Part shown: positions 6,154 through 11,863 of the stretch, one piece after another
How the letters are laid out: every line of letters begins with the position of its first letter
Position numbering within the stretch: position 1 is the first letter of the stretch
Assembly: GCA_958447915.1 (NCBI GenBank)
Contig: CAUDCB010000039.1
Coordinates: forward strand, 1 to 13,640
Source of the DNA: an uncultured Collinsella sp.
Lineage (GTDB): Bacteria > Actinomycetota > Coriobacteriia > Coriobacteriales > Coriobacteriaceae
Reading direction: 5' to 3'
Length of the DNA: 13,640 nucleotides
Translations under genes and position numbers: made by a program
Notes under the pieces: generated by a model
The model's database searches: none
Told to the model about the DNA's origin: nothing
What the model saw: only the letters and a program-made list of their open reading frames with translations

Positions 6154-6600
6154 TGCCTAGTAGCTGGAGTTGTTCGGTTGTGGTCGGAATGCTCGTCTTC
6201 CGCGGTGCTGTCGTCCGGGGTCCGGCATCTGTCGTTCGCCTCTTCTGTCGTGTTTGATGTTGCGTGTTATGCGAGCGACCTTGCGCGGGCCTGCTGGCCC
6301 GTTGCCCCAGGTGCACCCGGATAAATGGTACCCATCCGTTGGGACATGGACATCGCGGGAGGGCTGTTTGGGCAAGCTAGGATGGATGAGCGGCGGGGTT
6401 CTAAATGCAATAATTCGAGCTAAAGGGCCTTGTACTCTCTTTTGTAAAACGCGAGGGCGCAATAAACTCGACGATCCCCCTGAACCTTTTCTGAACGAAT
6501 CAGCTCTTAGGCGGTATGACGCGACACGCATCGGTAGTGCTCGGACTGGGTTAGTCATCGAGTGGGTATAGAACATACGTTCTGTATAATGTTATAGCAC
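6154..6600. other. Gene-poor stretch, no convincing gene
   Basis: Open frames exist on both strands, but their products look like random translations: low-complexity Arg/Pro mixtures, no ribosome site and no family resemblance. The frame ending at 6157 on the minus strand stops just before the terminator, which leaves a small chance that a short gene or an RNA is present. The right end holds an SOS-like palindrome next to a TATAAT. Confidence 0.4.
6571..6590 (+). promoter_or_regulatory. GAAC-N4-GTTC palindrome beside a TATAAT box
   Basis: GAACATACGTTC (6571-6582) matches the GAAC-N4-GTTC core of Gram-positive/actinobacterial LexA boxes. TATAAT follows at 6585-6590. No good -35 is visible 16-18 bases upstream. 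A rightward transcript would run antisense to the 3' end of yjdF. The match is to a short consensus only. Confidence 0.35.
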
Positions 6601-6606
6601 CAGGTG

Positions 6607-6638
6607 GCAGGCGTAGTTTCAATCGAAGCTACGCCTGC
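6607..6638. terminator. Strong 14-bp hairpin after yjdF
   Basis: GCAGGCGTAG (6607-6616) pairs perfectly with CTACGCCTGC (6629-6638). TTTC/GAAG extends the stem (one G-U pair) around an AATC loop. It lies 25 bases beyond the yjdF stop, where a terminator is expected, but neither strand has a good U-tract. It may protect the 3' end or work as an inefficient terminator. Confidence 0.5.
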
Positions 6639-6663
6639 TGCTATATATGGGTTGATGGTGGTA

Positions 6664-7083
6664 TCAATGACCGCGATGCTTCTGTTTGCGCTTCAGTTTT
6701 CGCTGCTCGAAGCGCGCCTCCGCCTCATCCGCGCGACGCTGGCTTCTTGCTTGAGCCGATTCCCGCTTCATCGTCTCCCGCTGATTCGCGAGCGCCTGCT
6801 GCGCCTTGGTGCTCATCGCCGGCTGCTTAAGTGCTTTCGCCGCCTCGCGGGCGCGTCGCTTGGGGTTCTTCGCGGGCTTGCTCGCCTCGGTCGAATCGTG
6901 ACCGAAGAACGAGAGCTTCGCCCATTTGTTGACAACGAATCGCAGGATCTCCTCATTGGACGGTTCTGCGCCGAAGACGATGCGGGCGGCGCCGTATCTG
7001 CCGTCCTCGACATGCTCCGCCAGCCCGACCCAGAATTGGCCGTCATGATATACGGTCAGGGTGGATGACACGCTGATCTGCAT
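6664..7083 (-). CDS. yjdF: YjdF family (DUF2992) protein, intact copy
   Basis: A 139-aa protein that fits the YjdF/DUF2992 family of Firmicutes throughout. The N-terminus is 'TLTVYHDGQFWVGLAEHVEDG' (about residues 8-28), then 'ARIVFGAEPSNEEILRFV'. The second half is a Lys/Arg/Gln/Glu helix with 'NPKRRAREAAKALKQP', 'STKAQQALANQRE' and the terminal 'KRKQKHRGH'. Family members are commonly controlled by the yjdF riboswitch; the protein's molecular function is not established, though the basic tail suggests nucleic-acid contact. AAAGGAGG lies nine bases before the ATG at 7083. A longer in-frame reading reaches 7281 but runs through the conserved leader, so I reject it. It is transcribed alone, with a hairpin behind it. 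A second, frameshifted copy is at 10942-11359. Confidence 0.9.
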   Translation of the reverse strand: MQISVSSTLTVYHDGQFWVGLAEHVEDGRYGAARIVFGAEPSNEEILRFVVNKWAKLSFFGHDSTEASKPAKNPKRRAREAAKALKQPAMSTKAQQALANQRETMKRESAQARSQRRADEAEARFEQRKLKRKQKHRGH

Positions 7084-7204
7084 GGTTGGTTCCTCCTTTA
7101 TGTAGATGACCATGCAGAGAAGGGACAACCAAGGAGGCAGGTTACTGATGCGGACTCCCGCACGCCCACGACTACCCGACGGGGACTGTGTTTTCATCTC
7201 TGAT
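7084..7204 (-). ncRNA. yjdF riboswitch (azaaromatic-sensing leader), copy 1
   Basis: The leader of the intact yjdF gene, about 120 nt. The assignment follows from the gene it precedes, since the yjdF motif RNA is found upstream of this family, and from visible structure. CAGAGA (7197-7202) pairs with UCUCUG (7115-7120) to close the element. GCGG-GAGU-CCGC forms an internal hairpin. The unpaired stretch 'GAAAACACAGUCC' and 'CAGUAACCUGCC' look like conserved junction segments. A CCUCCUU at 7131-7137 is fully complementary to the Shine-Dalgarno AAGGAGG at 7092-7098, suggesting control of translation by hiding the ribosome site. No U-tract terminator is seen in the leader. Confidence 0.8.
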
Positions 7205-7210
7205 GCCCGC

Positions 7211-7219
7211 ATTGTAGCA
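7211..7219 (-). promoter_or_regulatory. Extended -10 promoter of yjdF copy 1
   Basis: On the minus strand TGC followed by TACAAT (7216-7211) forms an extended -10. It places the start near 7204, just before the closing stem of the leader. The -35 region is weak. Confidence 0.6.
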
Positions 7220-7223
7220 CGCG

Positions 7224-7662
7224 TGAATGCGCCCGGCATCGCTGCTGACATGGCGCGACTGGGAATCGCTCCTCGATGCATCCCTGTGCATATTGCCTCC
7301 CCGGTTTCGAAACTTTAAATAATTCGAGTTTCGAAAACCGAGGAGGACCGAATGATGGCTTGGGTAGACCGCAATACGTAGGGAGTTTCTCCATCGCCTA
7401 TGCTGAACACGAGGTCGTCTTCCTCCCATCCGATCAAGCTGATCGAGCAATCGGCACCTGGATCGACAACCCCTGCACATGAACCCGCTTATGCGCGCGA
7501 ACGGGGGGCTACAAGGGCATGACCGCGCAGAAAGCGCTTGGGGTAGCGAACGGGGCCGAGTATCGCCCTGCGCCGGCCTTGGCATCAGGTCCTCGCGCTG
7601 GGCGGTAATCCGAGGATCGGGAGTAAGGATTTGCCCAGCATCGATAATGCTCAGCTATACCC
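7224..7662. other. Degenerate intergenic region with an inverted repeat and an orphan start site
   Basis: No intact gene is visible. An imperfect inverted repeat (7296-7314 against 7327-7346, CTCCCCGGTTTCGAAACT and its near complement) flanks an A/T-rich centre. Right after it, GAGGAGG and a correctly spaced ATG at 7352 open a plus-strand frame that stops after nine codons (MMAWVDRNT). Protein-like snippets in shifted frames follow, for example 'GYKGMTAQKALGVANGAEYR' near 7506-7570. This looks like a gene start whose body has decayed by frameshifts. Confidence 0.45.
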
Positions 7663-8142
7663 TTATTCCGTCTCCCTGCTCTTGCGGTATTCCGCGAGCC
7701 TGTCGTTCAATTCGCGGGTCTCGCGGCTCAGCTTGGCGTTGAAAGCAAGAGTGAGGACCGCCAGGATGGCGAGATAGACAACCGTGAAGGTAACCCACGC
7801 CCCGGGGTTGTTCACGGGAACCCAAGCAAAGACAAACGCCAATGCACAGAGGGCTGCGTAGAGGCAAACGTCGAACAGCGCCAGGCGCGCGGGATACGCC
7901 ATCTGTCTGATCACCGCGGGCGTGAAGAACACGAACTGCAGCGCGGGGACGGTGACGCACGCGGCGAGAATCGACCAGCAATAGTTAATGCCCTGCTTGG
8001 CGGTGTCATCAGCGAAACAAGTCCCTAATGCCAAGAAGGCTATCATGGCAACAGTGAAGCCGATACAGGTGCTTTTCACGAGTTGTCCGAGGTTTTCCGC
8101 GGGCGTCTTTTTATCGGTGTCGATAATGTCCCTGTTAATCAT
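7663..8142 (-). CDS. DUF3021 family membrane protein
   Basis: A 159-aa protein with four predicted membrane helices at about residues 23-43, 54-74, 86-108 and 115-135, then a charged helical tail ('LSRETRELNDRLAEYRKSR'). This size and topology, together with a LytTR-domain gene directly upstream, are the signature of DUF3021 proteins. They are encoded next to LytTR regulators in many Firmicutes and some actinobacteria and are thought to hold the regulator in check at the membrane. Its start overlaps the LytTR gene end by eight bases, so the two are co-translated. It ends the small operon; no terminator hairpin is obvious after it. Confidence 0.8.
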   Translation of the reverse strand: MINRDIIDTDKKTPAENLGQLVKSTCIGFTVAMIAFLALGTCFADDTAKQGINYCWSILAACVTVPALQFVFFTPAVIRQMAYPARLALFDVCLYAALCALAFVFAWVPVNNPGAWVTFTVVYLAILAVLTLAFNAKLSRETRELNDRLAEYRKSRETE

Positions 8143-8608
8143 TTCGGTCTCCCTTCCTTCGTTTCGACTGCTTCAGACCGAGCTTCGATTTGACGTCGGG
8201 CGCATACTGGCGCGAGATAACGACCTGCTCACCGTTTTCCAAGGTGGCGATGATCCTGCCGTTGACGTCGGGCTTGAGGGCGGTGATCGCGCGGAAGTTG
8301 ACGATGCAACCTTTCGCGATGCGCAGGAAGTCGCAGTCCGCCAGGCGCTCCTCCATCTCGTAAAGGCGCAGGCCCGTTTCGAGAACCGTGTCGGCCGTAT
8401 AAATGAACGTGTGCTTGTCGACCGACTCGATGAACAGGACGTCTTCTGCGCTCAGCACGCGCGTGCAGCCGTCGGCCGTGCCCGTCACCTTCCTGTCAAG
8501 CATGCGCAGCCGAGCCGTTATATCAAGCACGCGGCGATCGACCCTTACGCAGACGATCGTGACTTCTATATCTTGAGCTGCTTCTCGCTCTTCGATTGTG
8601 ATCTTCAT
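8135..8608 (-). CDS. LytTR-domain transcriptional regulator
   Basis: A 157-aa protein. Residues 1-45 form a short N-terminal extension without a receiver domain. Residues about 47-145 are a LytTR DNA-binding domain: 'LSAEDVLFIESVDKHTFIYTADTVLETGLRLYEMEERLADCDFLRIAKGCIVNFRAITAL', with the typical 'I.Y.E' type strand, 'L..LE..L....F.Ri.k..iVN...I' core and 'GR...TLENGE...ISR.Y' end. Such stand-alone regulators are paired with DUF3021 membrane proteins and often control an adjacent transporter or their own operon. GGGAGG lies six to seven bases before the ATG. A possible promoter upstream has TTGGTT (8670-8675) and TATCTT (8646-8651), 18 bases apart. No transporter gene is adjacent, so the target is unknown. 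Confidence 0.88.
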   Translation of the reverse strand: MKITIEEREAAQDIEVTIVCVRVDRRVLDITARLRMLDRKVTGTADGCTRVLSAEDVLFIESVDKHTFIYTADTVLETGLRLYEMEERLADCDFLRIAKGCIVNFRAITALKPDVNGRIIATLENGEQVVISRQYAPDVKSKLGLKQSKRRKGDRND

Positions 8609-9347
8609 GCGTCCTCCCTTCGGGTTGCTCTCATGCTAGCTGACGAAGATAGCTGAACCTTCGGCGTTTAACCAAGCTGCGCAGTCGAGGAACCAAGATG
8701 CAGACTAGGCGAGCTGAACAGCAAGAGAGACCGTAGTCACGCATCCTCGGATCGAGCCCGAAAAAGCAATCCTTGCCGCTCATGAACACCGGCACGTGAA
8801 ACGCTATGCTCAAGAGCACTTAGCTCGAAGAACCCCCTCGCATGCAACTATCGAATCCGGGAAGCTGTCCGATTGGTCGTGCACGACGACGAGCGTACAA
8901 TGGGTGGATACCAACAAGAACCTGCCCTCCATGCCAACTCCGCCACCTGACGTGATGGGCGATCCGATTGCTCTTCTGGATTGCCTTGAGAAGAACGCTG
9001 ACGGAATCACCGAGCAGGATTCCAAGGGGACTGCATTTCTTCATGTTGTTCCTATCGGCAAACCCTGCCCCCAGTTGGAAGCCATCTTGGGCATATCGGC
9101 CTTGGAGACGGTGTTGTGACTCATATTAGCAAGTCTTCGCTCGACGGAGTCGGCGTTTCCGTCAGCGCGGAGTTCGGGAGCACATTGAGGTCATTCGCAT
9201 TTCCCCATGCATTTGAAAGTGGAGCCGTTGAACTCGTGGGTGAATAAGCCGCCTGCGACGATTCTTTCGGTCATCGCTCTTGCACATCCCTTCTGATCTG
9301 TGGAAACGTATGACGGTAAAGCCGCTGGCTACGATTCACTTCGCTAA
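8609..9347. other. Intergenic and decayed sequence without a recognisable gene
   Basis: Moderate GC, with short open frames on both strands and none convincing. The best is a plus-strand frame ending at 9119, whose last part 'DPIALLDCLEKNADGITEQDSKGTAFLHV' is protein-like. It has no ribosome site or family I recognise, and may be the remains of a coding sequence. The segment joins the decayed hydrolase on the right and the LytTR promoter region on the left. Confidence 0.4.
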
Positions 9348-9701
9348 GCAAGCGCCAAAGAGGGAAAACAACCGTTTCGGCATCCCCACATCAAGGGGAA
9401 GCTGATTTTGCTTGGCGCGGATGACGACAGCTTCTGGGAAGCGGGCAAGTATGTCAGGCGAATGGACCAGAGGCTTAAAGGACGCCCGCATGAGTGCGAA
9501 TACGAAGCGGTCGCCTATCGATACGGCACCCATTTCGTATTGCTCGAGTCTATGCTTAGAATGGCACTGCCGGTGGGCTAGAAATTCGTTATGCGCTTCA
9601 TATTCCGCTCAGCCAAAGAGCATCCGGACGAATGCGAAGCCACCAGAAAAGATGTGGACAGGCGGCTCTCGACAACATTGCACGAGTGGATTGCGGCCTA
9701 G
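9348..9701 (+). pseudogene. Acyl-CoA thioester hydrolase/BAAT C-terminal domain, decayed
   Basis: One frame reads through from about 9348 to 9701 with a single in-frame TAG at 9579-9581. Before it comes 'IKGKLILLGADDDSFWEAGKYVRRMDQRLKGRPHECE', then 'VAYRYGTHFVLLESML'; after it, 'RSAKEHPDECEATRKDVDRRLSTTLHEW' and a natural-looking stop. This is the end of the BAAT/acyl-CoA thioester hydrolase C-terminal family (alpha/beta hydrolase): the acid residue loop 'GADDDSFW' and the catalytic histidine in 'YGTHF' are present. The front part with the nucleophile is missing or scrambled; the frame is closed by TAA at 9345. It is therefore a 3' remnant with a nonsense mutation, on the opposite strand to its neighbours. 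Confidence 0.7.
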
Positions 9702-9853
9702 CGCCATGGATGTGGTGTGGTTTCCGGCATGCCGGAGAGTTTAACCTTTTCTGCCACAGTGCAGTTCCTTCTCGCAACAACACTCGGAGGCTTCCCGGAT
9801 ATCGGCAGGGCTTCTTCGGGCGCATCACCGGCAGCCCTGCGCAATTCAAGCCT

Positions 9854-10504
9854 CTAATTCGGTTCTTTTCGCGCTACCAGGTGCGCGCGCCAGCCTTTTT
9901 GAGCCTCCATGGCCAGCACGGAAAGGCCGGCTTCTTCGGCCATGGCACGGAACTCGGATTGCTTCAATATGTGCACGTCGCCGTGGCCGGCAAGGCGGGC
10001 AAGCGGCAGCTCGAACGTATTCATAAGCCATACGGCGAAATCGTTTGCCGTGTAGTCGCGTAGGATGAGGCGGCCGCCGGGGCGCAGCACGCGCGCGACG
10101 CCAGCGAAGAATTTCTCCGGGTTGGGGTAGTGGTGGAAGCTGTTCGAAGACAAGACGGCGTCGAAACTGTTGGCGGGGAAGGGCAAATCCTCTGCGTCGC
10201 CGACAACGAACTCGCATCCGTTTAGGCTTTTCGCCTGCGCAACGGCAATCATGTCGGGCGTCAGGTCGAGGCCGACGTAGTGCGCGTCGTGGTATTTTTC
10301 ATGCAGCAGCTCAATGACCGCGCCCGTTCCGCACCCTACGTCGAGAACGTCGGCGAATGGCTCGCGCTCCAGCTCGGCGAGCATCTGCGGATAGTCATCC
10401 TTGCACATCTCGTAGATGCCAGCATGGCCCGATTCGTACACCTTCGCGGCCTTCGTGAATTCCCTGATGGAAAGCTGCTTGTATTCGTCGGCGGTGCGTG
10501 CCAT
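9854..10504 (-). CDS. Class I SAM-dependent methyltransferase (UbiE-like)
   Basis: A 216-aa protein with a complete class I methyltransferase fold. Motif I VLDVGCGTG is at 53-61, the acidic loop after strand 2 (YVGLDLTP) at 76-83, the motif II region VVGDAEDLPFP at 100-110, 'FDAVLSSNSFHHYPNPEKFF' at 114-133 and 'LRPGGRLILRDY' at 140-151. It resembles the Methyltransf_11/UbiE group acting on small molecules; the substrate cannot be read from the sequence. GAGGAGG stands five bases before the ATG at 10504. It is a single-gene unit with an A/T-rich control region upstream that contains an 18-bp dyad. It appears intact, unlike its two neighbours. Confidence 0.88.
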   Translation of the reverse strand: MARTADEYKQLSIREFTKAAKVYESGHAGIYEMCKDDYPQMLAELEREPFADVLDVGCGTGAVIELLHEKYHDAHYVGLDLTPDMIAVAQAKSLNGCEFVVGDAEDLPFPANSFDAVLSSNSFHHYPNPEKFFAGVARVLRPGGRLILRDYTANDFAVWLMNTFELPLARLAGHGDVHILKQSEFRAMAEEAGLSVLAMEAQKGWRAHLVARKEPN

Positions 10505-10538
10505 GGTGCCTCCTCGGTTGCTAGCAGAACAATAAAAG

Positions 10539-10556
10539 TAAGTCTAATATAACTTA
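10539..10556. promoter_or_regulatory. Dyad operator in the methyltransferase promoter
   Basis: TAAGT and ACTTA arms separated by eight A/T-rich bases, 35 bases upstream of the methyltransferase ATG. The centre includes TATATT on the minus strand, a possible -10. This is a likely binding site for a dimeric repressor or a MerR-type activator; the regulator is not identified. Confidence 0.45.
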
Positions 10557-10941
10557 ATCCCGCATCGCAAGCATAAGGTCGCCAAGGCAAGGGAGCTACC
10601 AATCAAGGAGAACCATGATTCACCATCCCATCAAGCCGACTTAGCGAAACGAGCGACGCCGCACACTCCGGCTTTTTGGGCTTAGCAATCACCAGTCCGA
10701 GCCGATCGAGTAGGCTGTCCAGCCTCCCGGCAGGAGCGTAATTCCTTTTGCCGATTCGTCTCGAGATTGGTTCTTGGGCCGCCTACGACGCAGAGCTTGA
10801 TACTCCCAAAACCGAAATGAGATTCGAGTTTTAGGAGTAGCTCTTAGAAAGACGATAGACTGAAACGCCGCAATAGATAACGATGTTGGTTTCAAGCGGA
10901 ACCCAACACCGCTTCTGTATGAGTCTCGCTGCAGAAGGCGA
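10557..10941. other. Gene-poor stretch with an orphan start site and a short conserved-looking frame
   Basis: On the plus strand AAGGAG and ATG (10615) open a frame of nine codons (MIHHPIKPT) that then stops. On the minus strand a frame without a start codon, open from 10782 to the stop at 10603, reads 'APAGRLDSLLDRLGLVIAKPKKPECAASLVSLSRLDGMVNHGSP' in parts and looks like the end of a once longer coding sequence. Neither is an intact gene. This may be an insertion scar between the methyltransferase control region and the second yjdF. Confidence 0.35.
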
Positions 10942-11359
10942 TCAATGCCCGCGATGCTTCTGCTTGCGCTTCAGCTTTCGCTGCTCGAAGCGCGTCTCCG
11001 CCTCGCCCGCGCGACGCTGGCTTCTTGCTTGGGCCGACTCCTGCTTCATCGCCTCCCGCTGACTCGCGAGCGCCTGCTGCGCCTTGGTGCCCATCGCCGG
11101 CTGCTTAAGGGCCTTCGACGCCTCGCGGGCTCGGCGCTTGGGGTTTTGCGGGCTTGCTCGTCTCGGCGGGATCGCCACCGAAGAACGCGAGCTCCGCCCA
11201 TTTGCTTGTAACGAATTGCAGGATTTCCTCATCGGACGGTTCCGTGCCGAAGACGATGCGGGCGACGCCGTATGTTCTGTCCTCGGCGTGTTCCGCCAGC
11301 CCGACCCAAAATTGGCCGTCGTGATATACGGTCAGGGTGGGCGACACGCTGATCTGCAT
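10942..11359 (-). pseudogene. yjdF: YjdF family, second copy broken by a 2-bp deletion
   Basis: Starts like the intact copy (ATG at 11359, AAGGAGG, 'TLTVYHDGQFWVGLAEHAED') and ends with the same 'KRKQKHRGH' and TGA at 10942. Around 11141-11151 it reads GGGGTTTTGCGGG where the intact gene has GGGGTTCTTCGCGGG. Two bases are missing, so the frame shifts after 'ETSKPAK' and terminates at 11105. The second half is preserved in another frame ('NPKRRAREASKALKQP' onwards), implying a fairly recent break. A truncated N-terminal product of about 84 residues could still be made. Elsewhere the two copies differ by many substitutions but no other indels that I noticed. Confidence 0.85.
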
Positions 11360-11499
11360 GGTTGGTTCCTCCTTTATGTAGATGACCATGCAGAGAAGGG
11401 ACAACCAAGGAGGCAGGTTACTGATGCGGACTCCCGCACGCCCACGACTACCCGACGGGGACTGTGTTTTCATCTCTGATGCCCGCATTGTAGCACGCG
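11343..11499. repeat. 157-bp perfect direct repeat, copy 2
   Basis: Same sequence and orientation as 7067-7223, 4276 bases away. It includes the leader and -10 element of the second yjdF copy; beyond 11499 the two regions diverge at once. Confidence 0.95.
11360..11480 (-). ncRNA. yjdF riboswitch, copy 2
   Basis: Identical to the leader at 7084-7204, including the closing stem and the anti-Shine-Dalgarno CCTCCTT at 11407-11413 facing AAGGAGG at 11368-11374. Its promoter has the same TGC-TACAAT extended -10 (11487-11495), but different sequence upstream of it (a TCAACA about 18 bases up). It now drives a frameshifted gene. Confidence 0.8.
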
Positions 11500-11544
11500 C
11501 GGATTTACGATGTTGATTGCCGGCGCCTAGACGGAGATGAAGGC

Positions 11545-11569
11545 GGTTCGATCTAGGTCAAGCCGGTCG
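11545..11569. repeat. Tandem GGTCGAGCT motif, diverged copy 3
   Basis: GGTTCGATCT followed by AGGTCAAGC and CGGTCG, a decayed form of the motif at 4008-4026 and 6047-6071. TTGATTG on the left and TTCATGAAGCGGC, then CCCTGAAAATAAAAGGCGCCC on the right, continue the match to the region around copy 2. Confidence 0.45.
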
Positions 11570-11601
11570 CTCGTTCATGAAGCGGCCGATTCCCTGAAAA
11601 T

Positions 11602-11623
11602 AAAAGGCGCCCACGAGGACACC
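11602..11623 (-). terminator. Intrinsic terminator facing left
   Basis: On the minus strand GGTGTCC, loop TCGT, GGGCGCC (7 bp with two G-U pairs) followed by TTTTATTTTC. It is the diverged counterpart of 6131-6153 and closes the AbiF/small-RNA locus before the second yjdF promoter. Confidence 0.7.
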
Positions 11624-11665
11624 TACAGGCTATCTTCGAACTACTTGGTTTGGGGCAGACGGAGG

Positions 11666-11724
11666 AAAAAATAGGGCAGAATCGCTCTCACGATCCCGCC
11701 CCGCAAACCCGAGGGTTTCTAACT
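11666..11724 (-). ncRNA. AbiF-associated small RNA, copy b
   Basis: A predicted transcript of about 59 nt. Hairpin 1 is AAACC-CUCG-GGUUU. Hairpin 2 (11674-11702) is a stem GGG/CCC, a bulged G, CGGG/UCUG, then AUCGU/GCGAU capped by a GAGA loop. A run of six U (11671-11666) ends it. It has the same order and shape as copy a, with sequence changes that keep pairing. The last part could be read as an ordinary terminator, but the conserved first hairpin, bulge, loop type and own promoter point to a discrete RNA. Confidence 0.65.
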
Positions 11725-11730
11725 GGCTCC

Positions 11731-11758
11731 ATTATTCCGGGCTTCTCAGTTCTGTCAT
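11731..11758 (-). promoter_or_regulatory. Promoter of small RNA copy b
   Basis: On the minus strand ATGACA (11758-11753), 16 bases, AATAAT (11736-11731). The spacing and the ATGACAGAA/TTGACAGAA start match the promoter of copy a, 135 bases upstream. Confidence 0.55.
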
Positions 11759-11797
11759 TGACCCAGGTATCACCCGTCTCCTATAGCGAGTGAATAT

Positions 11798-11859
11798 AAA
11801 AATAGGGCAGAGTCGCTTGCGCAAGTCCGCCCCTAAAACCGTGAAGGTTTTGCTATCTG
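11798..11859 (-). ncRNA. AbiF-associated small RNA, copy a
   Basis: A predicted transcript of about 62 nt starting a few bases after the abiF stop. Hairpin 1 (11835-11851) is AAAACC-UUCAC-GGUUUU. Hairpin 2 (11804-11834) is AGGG/CCCU, a bulged G, CGGA/UCUG, then an inner stem UUGC/GCGA capped by a GCAA (GNRA) loop. It ends in AUUUUU. Promoter elements lie inside the 3' end of abiF, so the RNA can be made independently of abiF mRNA, and abiF transcripts would also end at its terminator. Confidence 0.7.
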
Positions 11860-11863
11860 CAGG

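Larger units (their letters stand above)
7067..7223. repeat. 157-bp perfect direct repeat, copy 1
   Basis: Identical base for base, without indels, to 11343-11499. It covers the first codons of yjdF, the whole leader and the -10 region. The coding parts on the left of the two copies differ at many positions. Confidence 0.95.

Noticed and set aside
6170..6571. Plus- and minus-strand frames of 130-140 codons in the gap before yjdF
   Set aside because: Both look like random translations with no start signal or conserved pattern; kept only as a remark on the gap.
9723..9736. Perfect 14-bp palindrome TCCGGCATGCCGGA
   Set aside because: Short, GC-rich and without a gene start or U-tract nearby; it may be chance.
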